Source: Nematopogon swammerdamellus
Taxonomy: Eukaryota; Arthropoda; Insecta; Lepidoptera; Adelidae
Length of the DNA stretch: 64,000 nt
NCBI GenBank assembly: GCA_946902875.1
Contig: OX336351.1
Span: 5,829,142 to 5,893,141, forward strand
Reading direction: 5' to 3'
The position numbers were made by a program, and so were the translations under genes. The notes beneath the pieces are model-generated. The model saw only the letters and a list, made by a program, of their open reading frames with translations, had not been told where the DNA came from and did not search any database. This document shows positions 23,201 to 35,200 of this stretch, in pieces (the first letter of the stretch is position 1; every line of letters starts with the position of its first letter).

Positions 23201-26200
23201 AAAATATGTGCCCCCCTTACTTTCTTGTAAAGTGGAAAATTCCAAGAAATTTAAAGTGGTAGAACTTAAAAACACTAAAGGTTTTTTTATTTGAATAAGA
23301 AAAAAAAATTAGGGGTCGTACACCATACATGTACCTGAGGGATGAAAAACGCAACAGAGGGAAACTTTTATTAAATTTAAATTCGAGCTTTGCTAAAGAA
23401 GAAATACAATCTTCACTGCAAAAACTAGTAATAAAAAATAAATAAATAAATAAAAATAAAATTATCAAATGTAAAACGAATATAAAAAAAATATCATTGA
23501 AACTACTAAAACTAACTTAACTCGAAAACAAAAATGCAACAATTAACTACATTTGGTTACCTTATGGAATTGTAACATTTTCCTAATATATATTCTTTCA
23601 AAGATAGTTAAACTCCATGTTAAACATGTTCGAAACACATAATTCGCCCGGTGAAATATTTACGAAATCAGCTAGTAATTTATAATTTGTTTTTATATAT
23701 TACTAGACAATATTTATAGATAAATGAAGCTACTTTTTTTTGGTTCACTGAATTGGAGGTTGGAGTCACCATCAATTTTAACGCTGAGGCGTCAATCTGT
23801 CTTGTAGGTATGTGTAGCGAAATATATTCACCGGGAATCCATTCCGCATCTTTGAAATTAACAATGTCCTTTCATTTTCCTAATTATTATGCGGGCTTCA
23901 CACAATCAATATTTTTATCAGTATATCAGTCAGTATTCAATATTGAAGTATTGACCGAGCGAATTACATAATGATGTACAGATGAAAACACTACTATAAG
24001 TATTAGCGGGCCATCCACTAACGTTCTTTCTTTCAGAGTTGTCCTTGTGGTGCAAACGGTACGTCCATTTCATACTCAGTCCTATGGGTGGCTGTGCCGA
24101 GGCACCACAGGTAACCGAAACAGCCAAACCCTCCTCACGACGCTAGACCACGCACAGCGGGACACGTAACCAGCACATTTGCAGACTATAGAATAAGAGA
24201 TATTGTAGAAATTAAATTGGACTGTGAAAATAATAAAATAATGAAACAAAATAAATGAAAAAATAAAAAAATTTATAAAATAATGAAAGTAAAATTGGAG
24301 TGTACTACCATACGAATGAGGAATAAAGAATATTGATCTTGTTAATACCTACGACGTTCAGAGAGTCCCAGGTTGAAAGTACTGGGAAACACACGCGTCT
24401 GGCCATTGCATTTCTGATCTGTGATATTGAGTGTGAAGCCCTTGTAAATACTATATAGATAGATGAAAAATCGAACATAAAGAGAAAAGGACGTCCCAGA
24501 CCTGATTGAAAACCGAGAGTGGACTCACCAGTAAGCACGTAACCAATTTTGTTATCAGGCCGATGACGTCATAGGACCGACACACAAACCTCGTGATGTG
24601 AATTCGCAAGTCCGAAATCTGGGAGCTCGGCTGCCTTGTCGCAAAAACTTGCGACGCGATTCTCGTCATGCATTTATATTTTTACAGAAAGCGCCACATG
24701 TCGAACCGAGCCACCTATAAGGTGTCTAACGACGCCCATGGATTCAGTCGCACGCGGGGGTTGCTAATGCCATGCCGGGGCCTAACAGGTGCCTATTTAC
24801 GCCTCTCTTGAAGGAACCCGAGACTGTACTTGGGGGGACATATTATGTGGGCAGGGATTGTGTTCCTGAGTGTACCGGTTCTGTGGAGGAAAGATCCGCA
24901 GAACCGTTTGGTACGCAACCGCGGTGCGTGTGGTGCGAAGGTGGAAAGGGGACAGCGGGATCGCGTCGGGAGAGCCGACACTGTGGAGGAAAGTTTCTGA
25001 AGAGTGGAGAGGTTCTGTGGAGGAAAGATCTGCAGAACCGATTGGAACGCGTCCACGGTAAGTACAGCGTGTAGGGATGCAATCCCTGACCAGTTACTGC
25101 GGTGTGGTGTGTGTCACTATAGAGCGGATTCATTAGGAGATGTCAGGCTCGAATTCAATCACCATCAAGACAAATTCTCAGTAACAAGAGACCGCGTCCA
25201 AGGTTCATGCTCTTCAAATGAATACTATGCTGTGACGGCAAAACACATTCCAATGCGAAATCACAATGCATCGCTAGTTAATGCGTTGCGAATCCGCGTC
25301 GGTTCGCATCGCGAGGTCTGTGTGTGAATGTTTATCTCTAAATCTCCCACTATTGCAACTTCTAGCCCCCCGTCGGCAGTCTACAGATGGTCTATAATGG
25401 CCTGAGTGTACTGGGAGCACTTGGCGGTGCCGCCGACGTCCTCGGTGAGGGTTCTTCCCTCGCGCAGCACGTGGAAGCAGGCCGCCTCTATCCGCTCCGC
25501 GTGCTCGTTCATCTTCAGGTGGCGCAGCATCATCACCGCAGAGAGGAGAAGCGCCGTCGGGTTGGCCAGGTCCTGACCGACTATTGCGGGAGCCGTTCCG
25601 TGCACCTACAAGAGATGGCAATGGATTAATTTACTGACATTATAGAGTTAGTTCGAAACACAAATATGTCACTCTTGAACACGTGCAGTGATGATGCGGT
25701 GAATGATAATTTTGACATTGACGTTTTGGGCTATAGGGTGGCACACTCGAAACTTGAAAAACGGAAATTACATATGAAATAAAGTAAGTATAATTTTTTT
25801 TAATGTAGCCCCGGCAGGCCTCACGCACTCTATGTACTTGCGCGCGCTAACTATCTACCGCCTGGCGAGCCGCCGCACGGAAGGGTATTTGTCCCGAAAA
25901 GTTGGCCATTAATCAAAAAACTAAATTTGACCTATAGACCAACGGATACCACGAATTATTTGTTTATACCTACGTGCATTCACACCGCGAGAATGTGGTC
26001 GCTGCGTTACCCGTGACGCGCACAGGGCCAGTCGGAACTTGTTCGTTCTATAGACTGCTTGTGTGTCGCTGCGATATTGGAAATTATTGTCGATTACGTG
26101 TTGATTTCCTGGCCATTTGAAACTTCACTTGAGCCAATGTTAACATGGAAAGGATACCTACAGGTAAGGACAACTTTATTTAATAATTATAATTAATATA

Positions 26201-29200
26201 AGTATTATGTTTTAGTTATAACAATATTAAGTTTCAGACCATTAATAAAAATATTTTTTCATTTGTCATGGAATATTTGTAAACTTTTAGTACGTTATCG
26301 AACCTTATCAAGTATGTAAACTGAGTTTTTATTGTTGCTGAAACATTCCTTTAAATGGCCCAAAAATAAAATTTTGCGGCAATTTGCGCCTTTTGCAGTA
26401 AAAAAAATTTTTCTCAGGTACACGAAATTATGAATTTTTGAAATGAGATTGTTTATCGTGATTTTTTTTTGTGGAATCTGACACGGTTGGCTGCATCACC
26501 TACAACGTCCGTGATGTCAGCCCATAACACCGGGTGAACTAGGTGCCATGTCAGTGCTTTCCCATTTGATCGTGCTGGCTACACTGAACTGGTCGGAAAA
26601 CACAAACTATTTACTAGCCGTTTAGACCGACGTTTCATTCAGTGCGGTGGTACCAACCCGGGCGGGTTAAACACTACCACCGAGTGAGATTAGGAGGGAA
26701 GGGACCTACAGTTTACGAGGAATCCGAACCTCGGTCAGCCTCCAACGGTCAGCGGTCACCCATCCAAGAACTGACCGCACCCAGCGTTGCTTAACATTCA
26801 ATAGCGACAGTTGACTCTCTGCACCACTGAGCTATAGAGGCTGACAAAGTGATATCCATATTTTATCTTTCAGGAACGAGTACAACAGTATGGGAGGTGA
26901 GAAGAATGCAGTTAGTGGACATCTTACAGCTATCTAATGAATCAAAATTAGATGACCAATTCACGCACTTGCAAGATTTTGCTAATTTCTTCAGATCTAT
27001 ATATAACCAGCTATCGTCAATTACCAAAAAAAAAACTGTCAAAGTTCCCAAAAGAAGTGATAGAGATGTTAAAACCTTGTTATCATAATGAAGGTGGAGA
27101 ATCGACAGAAAGCGATTCTTCAGTAGACTCTGAAAATAATTATTCTGATAGTAATTATTCTGATAGTAATTAAGTGATTTTATAAACAATAAAATTAATA
27201 CATATTTTATTTAAATCCTAATTACATACATAACAGTGCAGCTATGGTCTGAATATATTTACAGTCATAATTAAAAATATCAATACTTGCTAATTATTTT
27301 TATTCAAGATTTCATGTTCTATTTTAAAATTAAACGCACCTAATCCTTATAATAACTTATACAATACAGTTTATATATTTATTCACCATTTCAAAGAGGG
27401 TAGAGTGCAAAAAACCCTTTAGAATATTATTGGCCAGGTTTTCACGTCAAATACCCCATAGTGCGCCGGCGAGCCTAATTCAATGAAAATTCGACAGCCG
27501 CGCGGAGCATACCTACACGCGCGCCCACGCTACTGCGCGCAGCTGCAAAGCAATAATCACTTTACACTCGATCGTTTAGGTACATTTTCGCACGCAGCGA
27601 TTGGCGACGTGAAACATTAGGTTATTAAAGCCGTAGATATAGAACTTTTTATGTGGAGAGATTTATCCGTTACGAAGTAACTATTAAGTAATCTGTGGCC
27701 CCGGTATGGGTGACAAGAGTCAAGAGGGGGGTCAGAGTACATGCTCAGACCAGCCAAGAAGGTGCCCTGTGGAGGTGAACTTCTGATTGGTGGCTATACT
27801 GAACTAGAAGAGAACACATCCGAAGGTGCTACGCGGCCATCTTACGTCTAGTACGGTGGCATCAACCCAGTCGTCCACAATTTGAGCCTACCACCTAGTA
27901 GGGGGCAATGGAAGCGACCTACAGTTTTACACAGGTTCTGAATGGTGAAGCAGCAGATGTATGCACGTAAATTATTCCACCAGAAATAATCATTGGTGCA
28001 TGTCAGTCGGATTCGAACCTCGGACCTTGAGTTAGAGTCCGAGCCAAGACTGCCTGCGTAAATTCACTTCCGAGGCATTAAACCTAAACCGAACGACATA
28101 AGAGTCCTAAAGAGGACCTTAACTAGACACTGCAGACCAAATAAACACCTACACCTTAGCGACACACCGGTGTGCAAGTTCTGTATAAAATGATGATGAA
28201 ACGCCCTCACATCCACATCCTTTGTGAATGTGAAGTGCTCATTTACAGCAGAAGCCTTATTCTTGGTGGTTATATTTTTAACCCATGCCAAATGCAGGCC
28301 CTCAAATCTTCAAAGGATATGATTCAGTTTATAGTGGAAATCGGATGACAGTCATTAAAAGATTTTTCCAACAGCATATGTCCGGGTCGTTATTGGTCGG
28401 TGGGGACGTTTTGCCACATCCTCAAGATCTCAAGATCAGTGTAGCCAGCACGATCAAAGGCCGGCATTTCACTGATTCCACAAATAATGCACCCTGAGAA
28501 TAATGTTTTCCTGCATGTCACAGACGAGATAATCAACAAAAAATATTGTTAGAGAAATTATAGAGTTTTTTATGGAACATGATTTCAGCTCACCACACAT
28601 TGATGAACGAGATGCCGTGTCTGTGATTCCCTTTGGTTGTGCCGGCTACACTGAACTGGACTAAAAGTGCGAACTGTTTTCATGGCACTTTGAACGGACC
28701 CTCATTCAGTATGGTGACACCAATTCGGACCGGTTAAACCGTACCGTATAGCAAGGAAAAGGGCCTACAGTTTTCTTGTTTTTTTTTTGTAACAGATTTT
28801 AGCGGTGTGAAGTCGTGAACCTACCATGATCGTCACAACTGCAAGCAATCTTCATGCATTGTTAATTCAGCATTTTAATATAGGCCCAATTGAGGGGAGG
28901 CAAATAATGCTCTGATTGTCAATGGTTACACTAATCTTAGGATTATGTGATTATATAATATATCAAACTTGTAATTAAAACCCAAGGAACGTTTTTTATG
29001 GAAACTGACATGGTTGTCCGTGATGTCAGCCTATAACATCTTGATGAACTAGGTGCCATGTCAGCGCCTCCCTTCGGTCGTACCGGCTACACTGAACTGG
29101 ACAGATTGCAATTTATTCCAGGAGTCCACAACCAAGTAGTGGATTCCTGGAATAAATTACCTCAAGAAGCATATTGCTATCTCAGTGAACGGTTTTAATA

Positions 29201-32200
29201 ATCAGTTAGACAAACTCTTTATTAATAATGAAATAAAAAAAATTTTTTAACAAATAGTTTTTTTAACAATAACAAAAAATTATAATAAAAAAATTGTTTT
29301 TGTGAGAATCAAATACACTCAACACAAGAAGTACACACGTCAGCTAGTGTATACGGATAAAGAGAAAGAGATTTAAACATTTCGGCTAGATAATCTTAAG
29401 GTTACCGGAATCTGTGGATAAATCGTTATTCCCGCAACTGGGCCTAAGATATTGTCAATAATAACCTTATTACTCTAGGATTAGTACATCAAATAAAATA
29501 AAAATTTTATACTAAATAATAGCCAATTTCTATGGTGCGAGTTAAAATTTTAAATCAGGTGTTAGTCACAATAGCATGGGTGAGAAAGTCGAGTTAAAAA
29601 CGTTCAAATTTCTCAAAATGACTACTTACATTGCCAATTGTCGAAATGTACATTAAAAGTATTCGAATTCTCTTGTATCCATCAGTTCTTGTACTGAATC
29701 AAGACTTCTTGCAACACTGAACACTGGTGGTGTGGTTTACACCGACAGAAAATAGTAGAAAAACATTATAAATTTTTCATTTATTTTAAGAACCTACACA
29801 GAATATTAACCTCACACTCAGGGCCGCCTCGTTCGTTCGAAGTACTCTTTCTCTGTCACTCCGATGACACGACTGCGTGCGTGTAGGTAGGTAGGCATAT
29901 TCCGCTTTCCCGGTGTGATAGCGACACAGCGCCGTCATACTAATATTTAACAGTGCCATCTTTTTTGCTCGCCTTAAGGATATCGTAATATTATTCAGCC
30001 TATAATGGTCCTTTGATAATGGAATTAACTGGATAATCATATCAACTGTGTCATTCATAAGTTCTTAAAATATAAATCAACTAGATTTTGCCCGCGGCTT
30101 CGCTCGCATAGCCTATGCCAATCCTGAAGGTCCATTCTAAATATTGGTCAAAGAATTTTTTAAATCGGTTGAGTATTTTCGGAGATTACCTCCTACATCC
30201 AAACTTAAAAACTTTACCACTTTATAATATTAGTTTAGAAGTTTAGATATAGGTAGGTATATACATAAAGAGGTAAATAAGTGGGTGGATCAACTTTTTC
30301 TTCTAACGTAAAAACCAGTTGCAAAGTCAAATAAAAAAAAATGTTAATTGCAATTTATTAATTAGTTGAAAATCAATAAGTAAGTATACAATACTTAGGT
30401 TTATATATAAACAATTGAAAAAAAAGTAGAGAACTATTCAAAATAAAAAATTCACGAAATTTTTAGGGGTGACCCAGGGGACAATTGTGTCCCCAGTTTT
30501 GTATGGAAAAGAGAGGTCGTCCTCAGGGTAACCAATATTTAAAAAAAAATACTCAAAATTCTCTGTGCAGCTTCTTTCGTATTGATCAATTACTTATCTG
30601 AGAGTTGCTGTAACTATTAAAATAAGGTGAATTTATCAAGGTAATATCCTTTTTTCAGACAGATACCAAAAAGAAGAAAAAGTTGATCCACCCAAATACA
30701 TACACATACAGTTGCCGGCAGCAAATAATGCGTGTCTAGCTTTAGAAAGAGACTATCTGGTTGTAGAGCGTCGTCGCTGTCGCACGGAGACGCGAGAGTT
30801 CGTGCGACAGGAACAATGATCTACAACTTTCTAAAGCCCGACACGCATTATTTGCTGCCAGGAACTGCACATTATACATACATACATATACATACATATG
30901 AATGTGAGTGGGTCACACATTAATATATGCATTTATTTCTAGTCATCAGATTCCCATTTCATACTATAGAATAATAATGTTTGCTTTTATCTAGCTACGT
31001 GGCTCATTATCGTGCAAAATTTATGTGAACACCTATTCTACATATAAACACGTAAAATATAATAAATAATAACTAATAATCAAATAAAGCTAAGCGCAAA
31101 TTGGCGCGATCAGGGCGATCACGGCGGTAGCGGTGGCGGTGGCGATCAGATAGGTTATAAGCAATTGTGTGTGCAAGCGCACACTGGCGCGGGCGATCGC
31201 TGCACGCGTGCGGTCAGTGCGCGGTCCGGTCGCGGCGGTGGCGGCGGTGGCGATCAGATCGCGCCTGCAGCATCTGATCGCGTGATAATCATAGGAACTG
31301 ACGAAAGAATGGAGGAAATAATTATAGACGAGGACTACAAGCACTCAATTCTATACAATACTGCTCACACGGAATTAAAAAAAAGTGAAATTTTTAAAAG
31401 TAAAACAAAAGTAAAAAAAAAAGGAAAATTTAAGATAAAAAAAAAAGTAAAATTTCTTCAATTTTGTAGTTAGAAGTACGAAAATTACGCAACCACCGCG
31501 GCACCACCGCCGTCGAATCTGGACGCTCTGATCTGCGCGACTTTTGAACGCCACCGCCACCGCTACTTTGCCCGCCACCGCTATGACCGCCACCACCGCG
31601 CCAATTTGCGCTTAGCTTTAAGCTTACAATTTAAAAGCCAATAAAAAATTATATTTAAAATAATCATTAATTAAAATATCCTGTAAAATGTTTAACCCCA
31701 AAACTGTCACCTCGACTGCTGCCACTACAGTCTAGCTTGAGGGAGTGCGAGCGAGTGAAGGGTACTGACCGACTCGAAGAGAGCTCCGTTCTTGCCGATG
31801 TTGCCGGAGGCCGTGAGGCCGAGACCGCCGATGAGACCGGAGCACATGTCCGACATGATGTCGCCGTACAGGTTCGGCATCACCTGTTGTCGCAACATAT
31901 TCATTTTTATTTCTTTTTTTTTTTTTATGGAAGCTGACACAGTTGGCTACATCACCTACAACATCCGTGATGTCAGCCCATAACACCAGGTGAACTAGGT
32001 GCCACGTCAGTGCTTCCCTTCGATCGTGCCGGCTACACTGAACTGGACGGAAAACACAAACTATTTACATCTAGCCGTTTCGATCGACGTTTCATTCAGT
32101 GCGGTGGTACCGACCCGGGCGTTTGAACCCTACCACCAAGTAAGGTAAGAAGGGAAGGGGCCTACAGTTTAACGTGGAATCCGAACCACGGTCAGCCTCC

Positions 32201-35200
32201 AACGGTTGAGCAGTCACCCATCCAAGTACTGACCGCGCTCAGCGTTGCTTAACCATCAATATCGATAGTCGACTGTCTGCACCACTGAGCTATCGAGGCT
32301 GACGAAGTTCTCTAGTTAAATAGGGCTTTAGCCGCCTAACGACTATGCCAGCCCCATTGTAACTACTAAACAATTCTCCAAACCATCTCTAGCGTCTGAG
32401 GGCTAGAGATGCTTGGAAAAATGTAGTCAGTATTTTGAATTTTTCCATCATACACCCAGCACCCTATATACATAAATAGTCTAAGCATAAAATAAATAAA
32501 ACAAAATGTAAACTTCTTTTATTTCATTCCCTTATCCCTTTGTTGGGACATCCAAATGTTTTGTAAATATTTTTTTTTATGTCACAATTCCTTTAATTAT
32601 AAGAATAAGAATAAGATTTATTTTCACTATAACTTAACCTAGTTTACATTTTTTTTTCTTACAAACTATAATAATTACGCTCTGGGCTTAAACTAGAAAT
32701 TGTACTTATTGTCCTGTCTCTCACGCTGGGATACCCTGTGTTGTGAGAGGCAGGGTCTTTCACCATTAGGTTCTAGTTAGCATATTACTTATACGATTTT
32801 ATAAATATTACAAGCTGTGCCCGCGGCTCCGCCCGCTCTCATATTTCACTTCACTGCTAACCCCATAAGCCATTTAGCGTGATAGTAAGTAGCCTATAGT
32901 TGATGGGAAGAATCAAGCTATCCGTAGAATGTTTTTTTATTAAAATCGGTTCAGTGGTTCTCGAGTTATAAGCGGACAGACAGACATACACTCAGACACT
33001 CAGACACTCAGACAGAAAGCAGACGTTGGATTTTATTATAGGTATAGCTGTGCCCGCGGCTCCGCGCGCTCTCATATTCGACTTCACTGCTAACCTCATA
33101 AGCCATTCAGCGTGATAGTAAGTAGCCTATAGTTGATGGGAAGAATCAAGCTATCCGTAGATTTTTTTTTTATTAATATCGGTTCAGTGGTTCTCGAGTT
33201 ATAAGCGGACAGACAGACATACACTCAGACACTCAGACAGAAAGCACACGTTGGATTTTATTATAGGTAAGGATAATTAGGCATAGATGTTTTAGTATAC
33301 AAACATTTCATGTACCTACGTATTTTTATAAACGATTTACATGAGAATTTTATTATATTTATTATAAGGTTTTATGTAATGTATCTAAGTAGAAAATGTG
33401 TATCACTTTGTTGGGACATCCAAATGTTTTGTTAAATTATTTTTTTATGTCACAATTCCTTTAATTAATGCCAAGCTGTCCTGCGGCAGCCTCCTTTTCA
33501 GTCTCCGGGGTATCCTGTCACTCATCAAATTCTTGGCTTAAATAATTTAAATAATAATATAAAAATATTTTATAGTTTTTCCTAAATGTAAGATCTTTAC
33601 TGATTTATAAGTTTACTATATATTTATTAATTTAATATTTATAACATACATACATACATATCACACACGCTGAATCCCGACAATCGGGGTAAGCAGAGTA
33701 ATCGGTGTTGTGCTGCAAGAACTCTGGTAAATTACAGCACAACACCGACCACCACGTTTCGCAAAGAATTCGAAAAAGCTTCAATGGATAAAGCAGCAAG
33801 TAAGGCACGAGGACCCACCTGCTGCATGACTCGGTGGAATTCCCGTGCCAAGGTGAGAGATGGCGACCCTGTCGCCCTTTAGCACGACATCTTGTCCTTT
33901 GTATTTATAACTGTATGTTTATTTAAAATTAATTAAGAAAATAAGAACTATTAAATAAATATGAGGAAAAGAATGGGTAACTCACCAATACGTCAAACTT
34001 GGAGGGGTCCTGCACCATGTTCAGGCAGACAGTGTCGAGGTAGCGCTCCTCGAACTTGATATCGGGGTATTTGTTGGCCATGTCGCGACAGCACCGCAGG
34101 AAGAGTCCGTCCGACATTCGCCTTCAGGCAAAATATGTTTGTTTTTTATTTATAGAAAACAGGACATATAAGGAGACTGAAGCGTCAAACAATAGCAAAC
34201 CTGCACAATGGTTACAACAAAAGCCATCTTCAGTAAAGGGGGGAATACTCAAGGGATGATCCACCCTACATTGTGTTCGCAATCCCCGCATACGACCGAA
34301 TGTCTATGGGCGTCGTTAGACACATTATGGGTGGCTCGGCGCCGCATGTCGCGAATTTGTTGAGATGTTCAAACAAATCAATCAAAAAATTTCATTGTGG
34401 ATAATCTATGTACCTACATAGATAGAGGAAAAAAAACTGTTTAAAAAAAACACAGAACCGACTTCAAACCCTAAAAAGTATTAAATAATAATTTTTATCT
34501 TGAGTAGAAGGCGGTACAAAAGCACAAAATGGTCCATCTACAGGTGTGGTTTTGTACCGCCATCTACTCAAGATCAAATAATTATTTAGGTAATACTTTT
34601 TAGGGTTTGAAGTCGGTTCTATGTTTTTTTTAAAACTGTTTTTTTATTTCACTCTTTTCAGTAATATCACATAATATTAAAATCGCTTGACGGGAAGTGG
34701 GTTATTGAAAAATTCCTTAGTGTGAAAGTGTTCATGCCTTAATTTCCCACCCTTAGCGGTGGTATTCTTTCAAAAAATTTATGAAAGGACCACCCCTGAG
34801 ATATACCCTACTCATAAAAAAAAGAATCATTAAAATCGGTTGAGAATTGGCGGAGAAATCAGGTAACATACACACAAAAAAAAAATACTGACGAATTGAG
34901 AACCTCCTTCTTTGTTTTGGAAGTCAGTTGAAAAATTATGCTTGCTCTTCTGCTGTTTTCATGCAATTTTTGAATGAGTTACTTAGAATTCGCTGCACGC
35001 GGCACACCGGTTGAAAACCCCTGACATAGGCCATAGAGAAAGAAGCGATAGACAAGTAGATCTAAGCGGCGGGTGGCCGAGTGGTTTGGGCATTCGCTTC
35101 TCATGCGAGAGGTCCGCGGTTCGAATCCGGTCGGCGTGTACCAATGACTTTTTTCTGACGAAAAAATTTACGTGCATACCTACACCTGCTGCTTCACCGT

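Larger units (their letters stand above)
25879..27466 (+). mobile_element. 1.6-kb insertion with imperfect TIRs and its own reading frame
   Basis: Left end GGGTATTTGTCCCGAAAAG..TGGCCATTAAT; right end complement GGGTATTTGACGTGAAAAC..TGGCCAATAAT. It splits a family D copy cleanly. A two-exon frame begins at 26145, and a family A SINE has inserted into its intron. Transposon class unknown. Confidence 0.6.

Noticed and set aside
25274..25629. Long open frames on both strands around 25274-25629 other than the VHGTAP frame
   Set aside because: They are out-of-frame readings of GC-rich IDH3A exon 7a; only one frame matches IDH3A.
35066..35140. Functional tRNA(Leu/Ser) gene
   Set aside because: A-box and B-box are good, but the sequence continues into a SINE body with poly-A and recurs in other copies.
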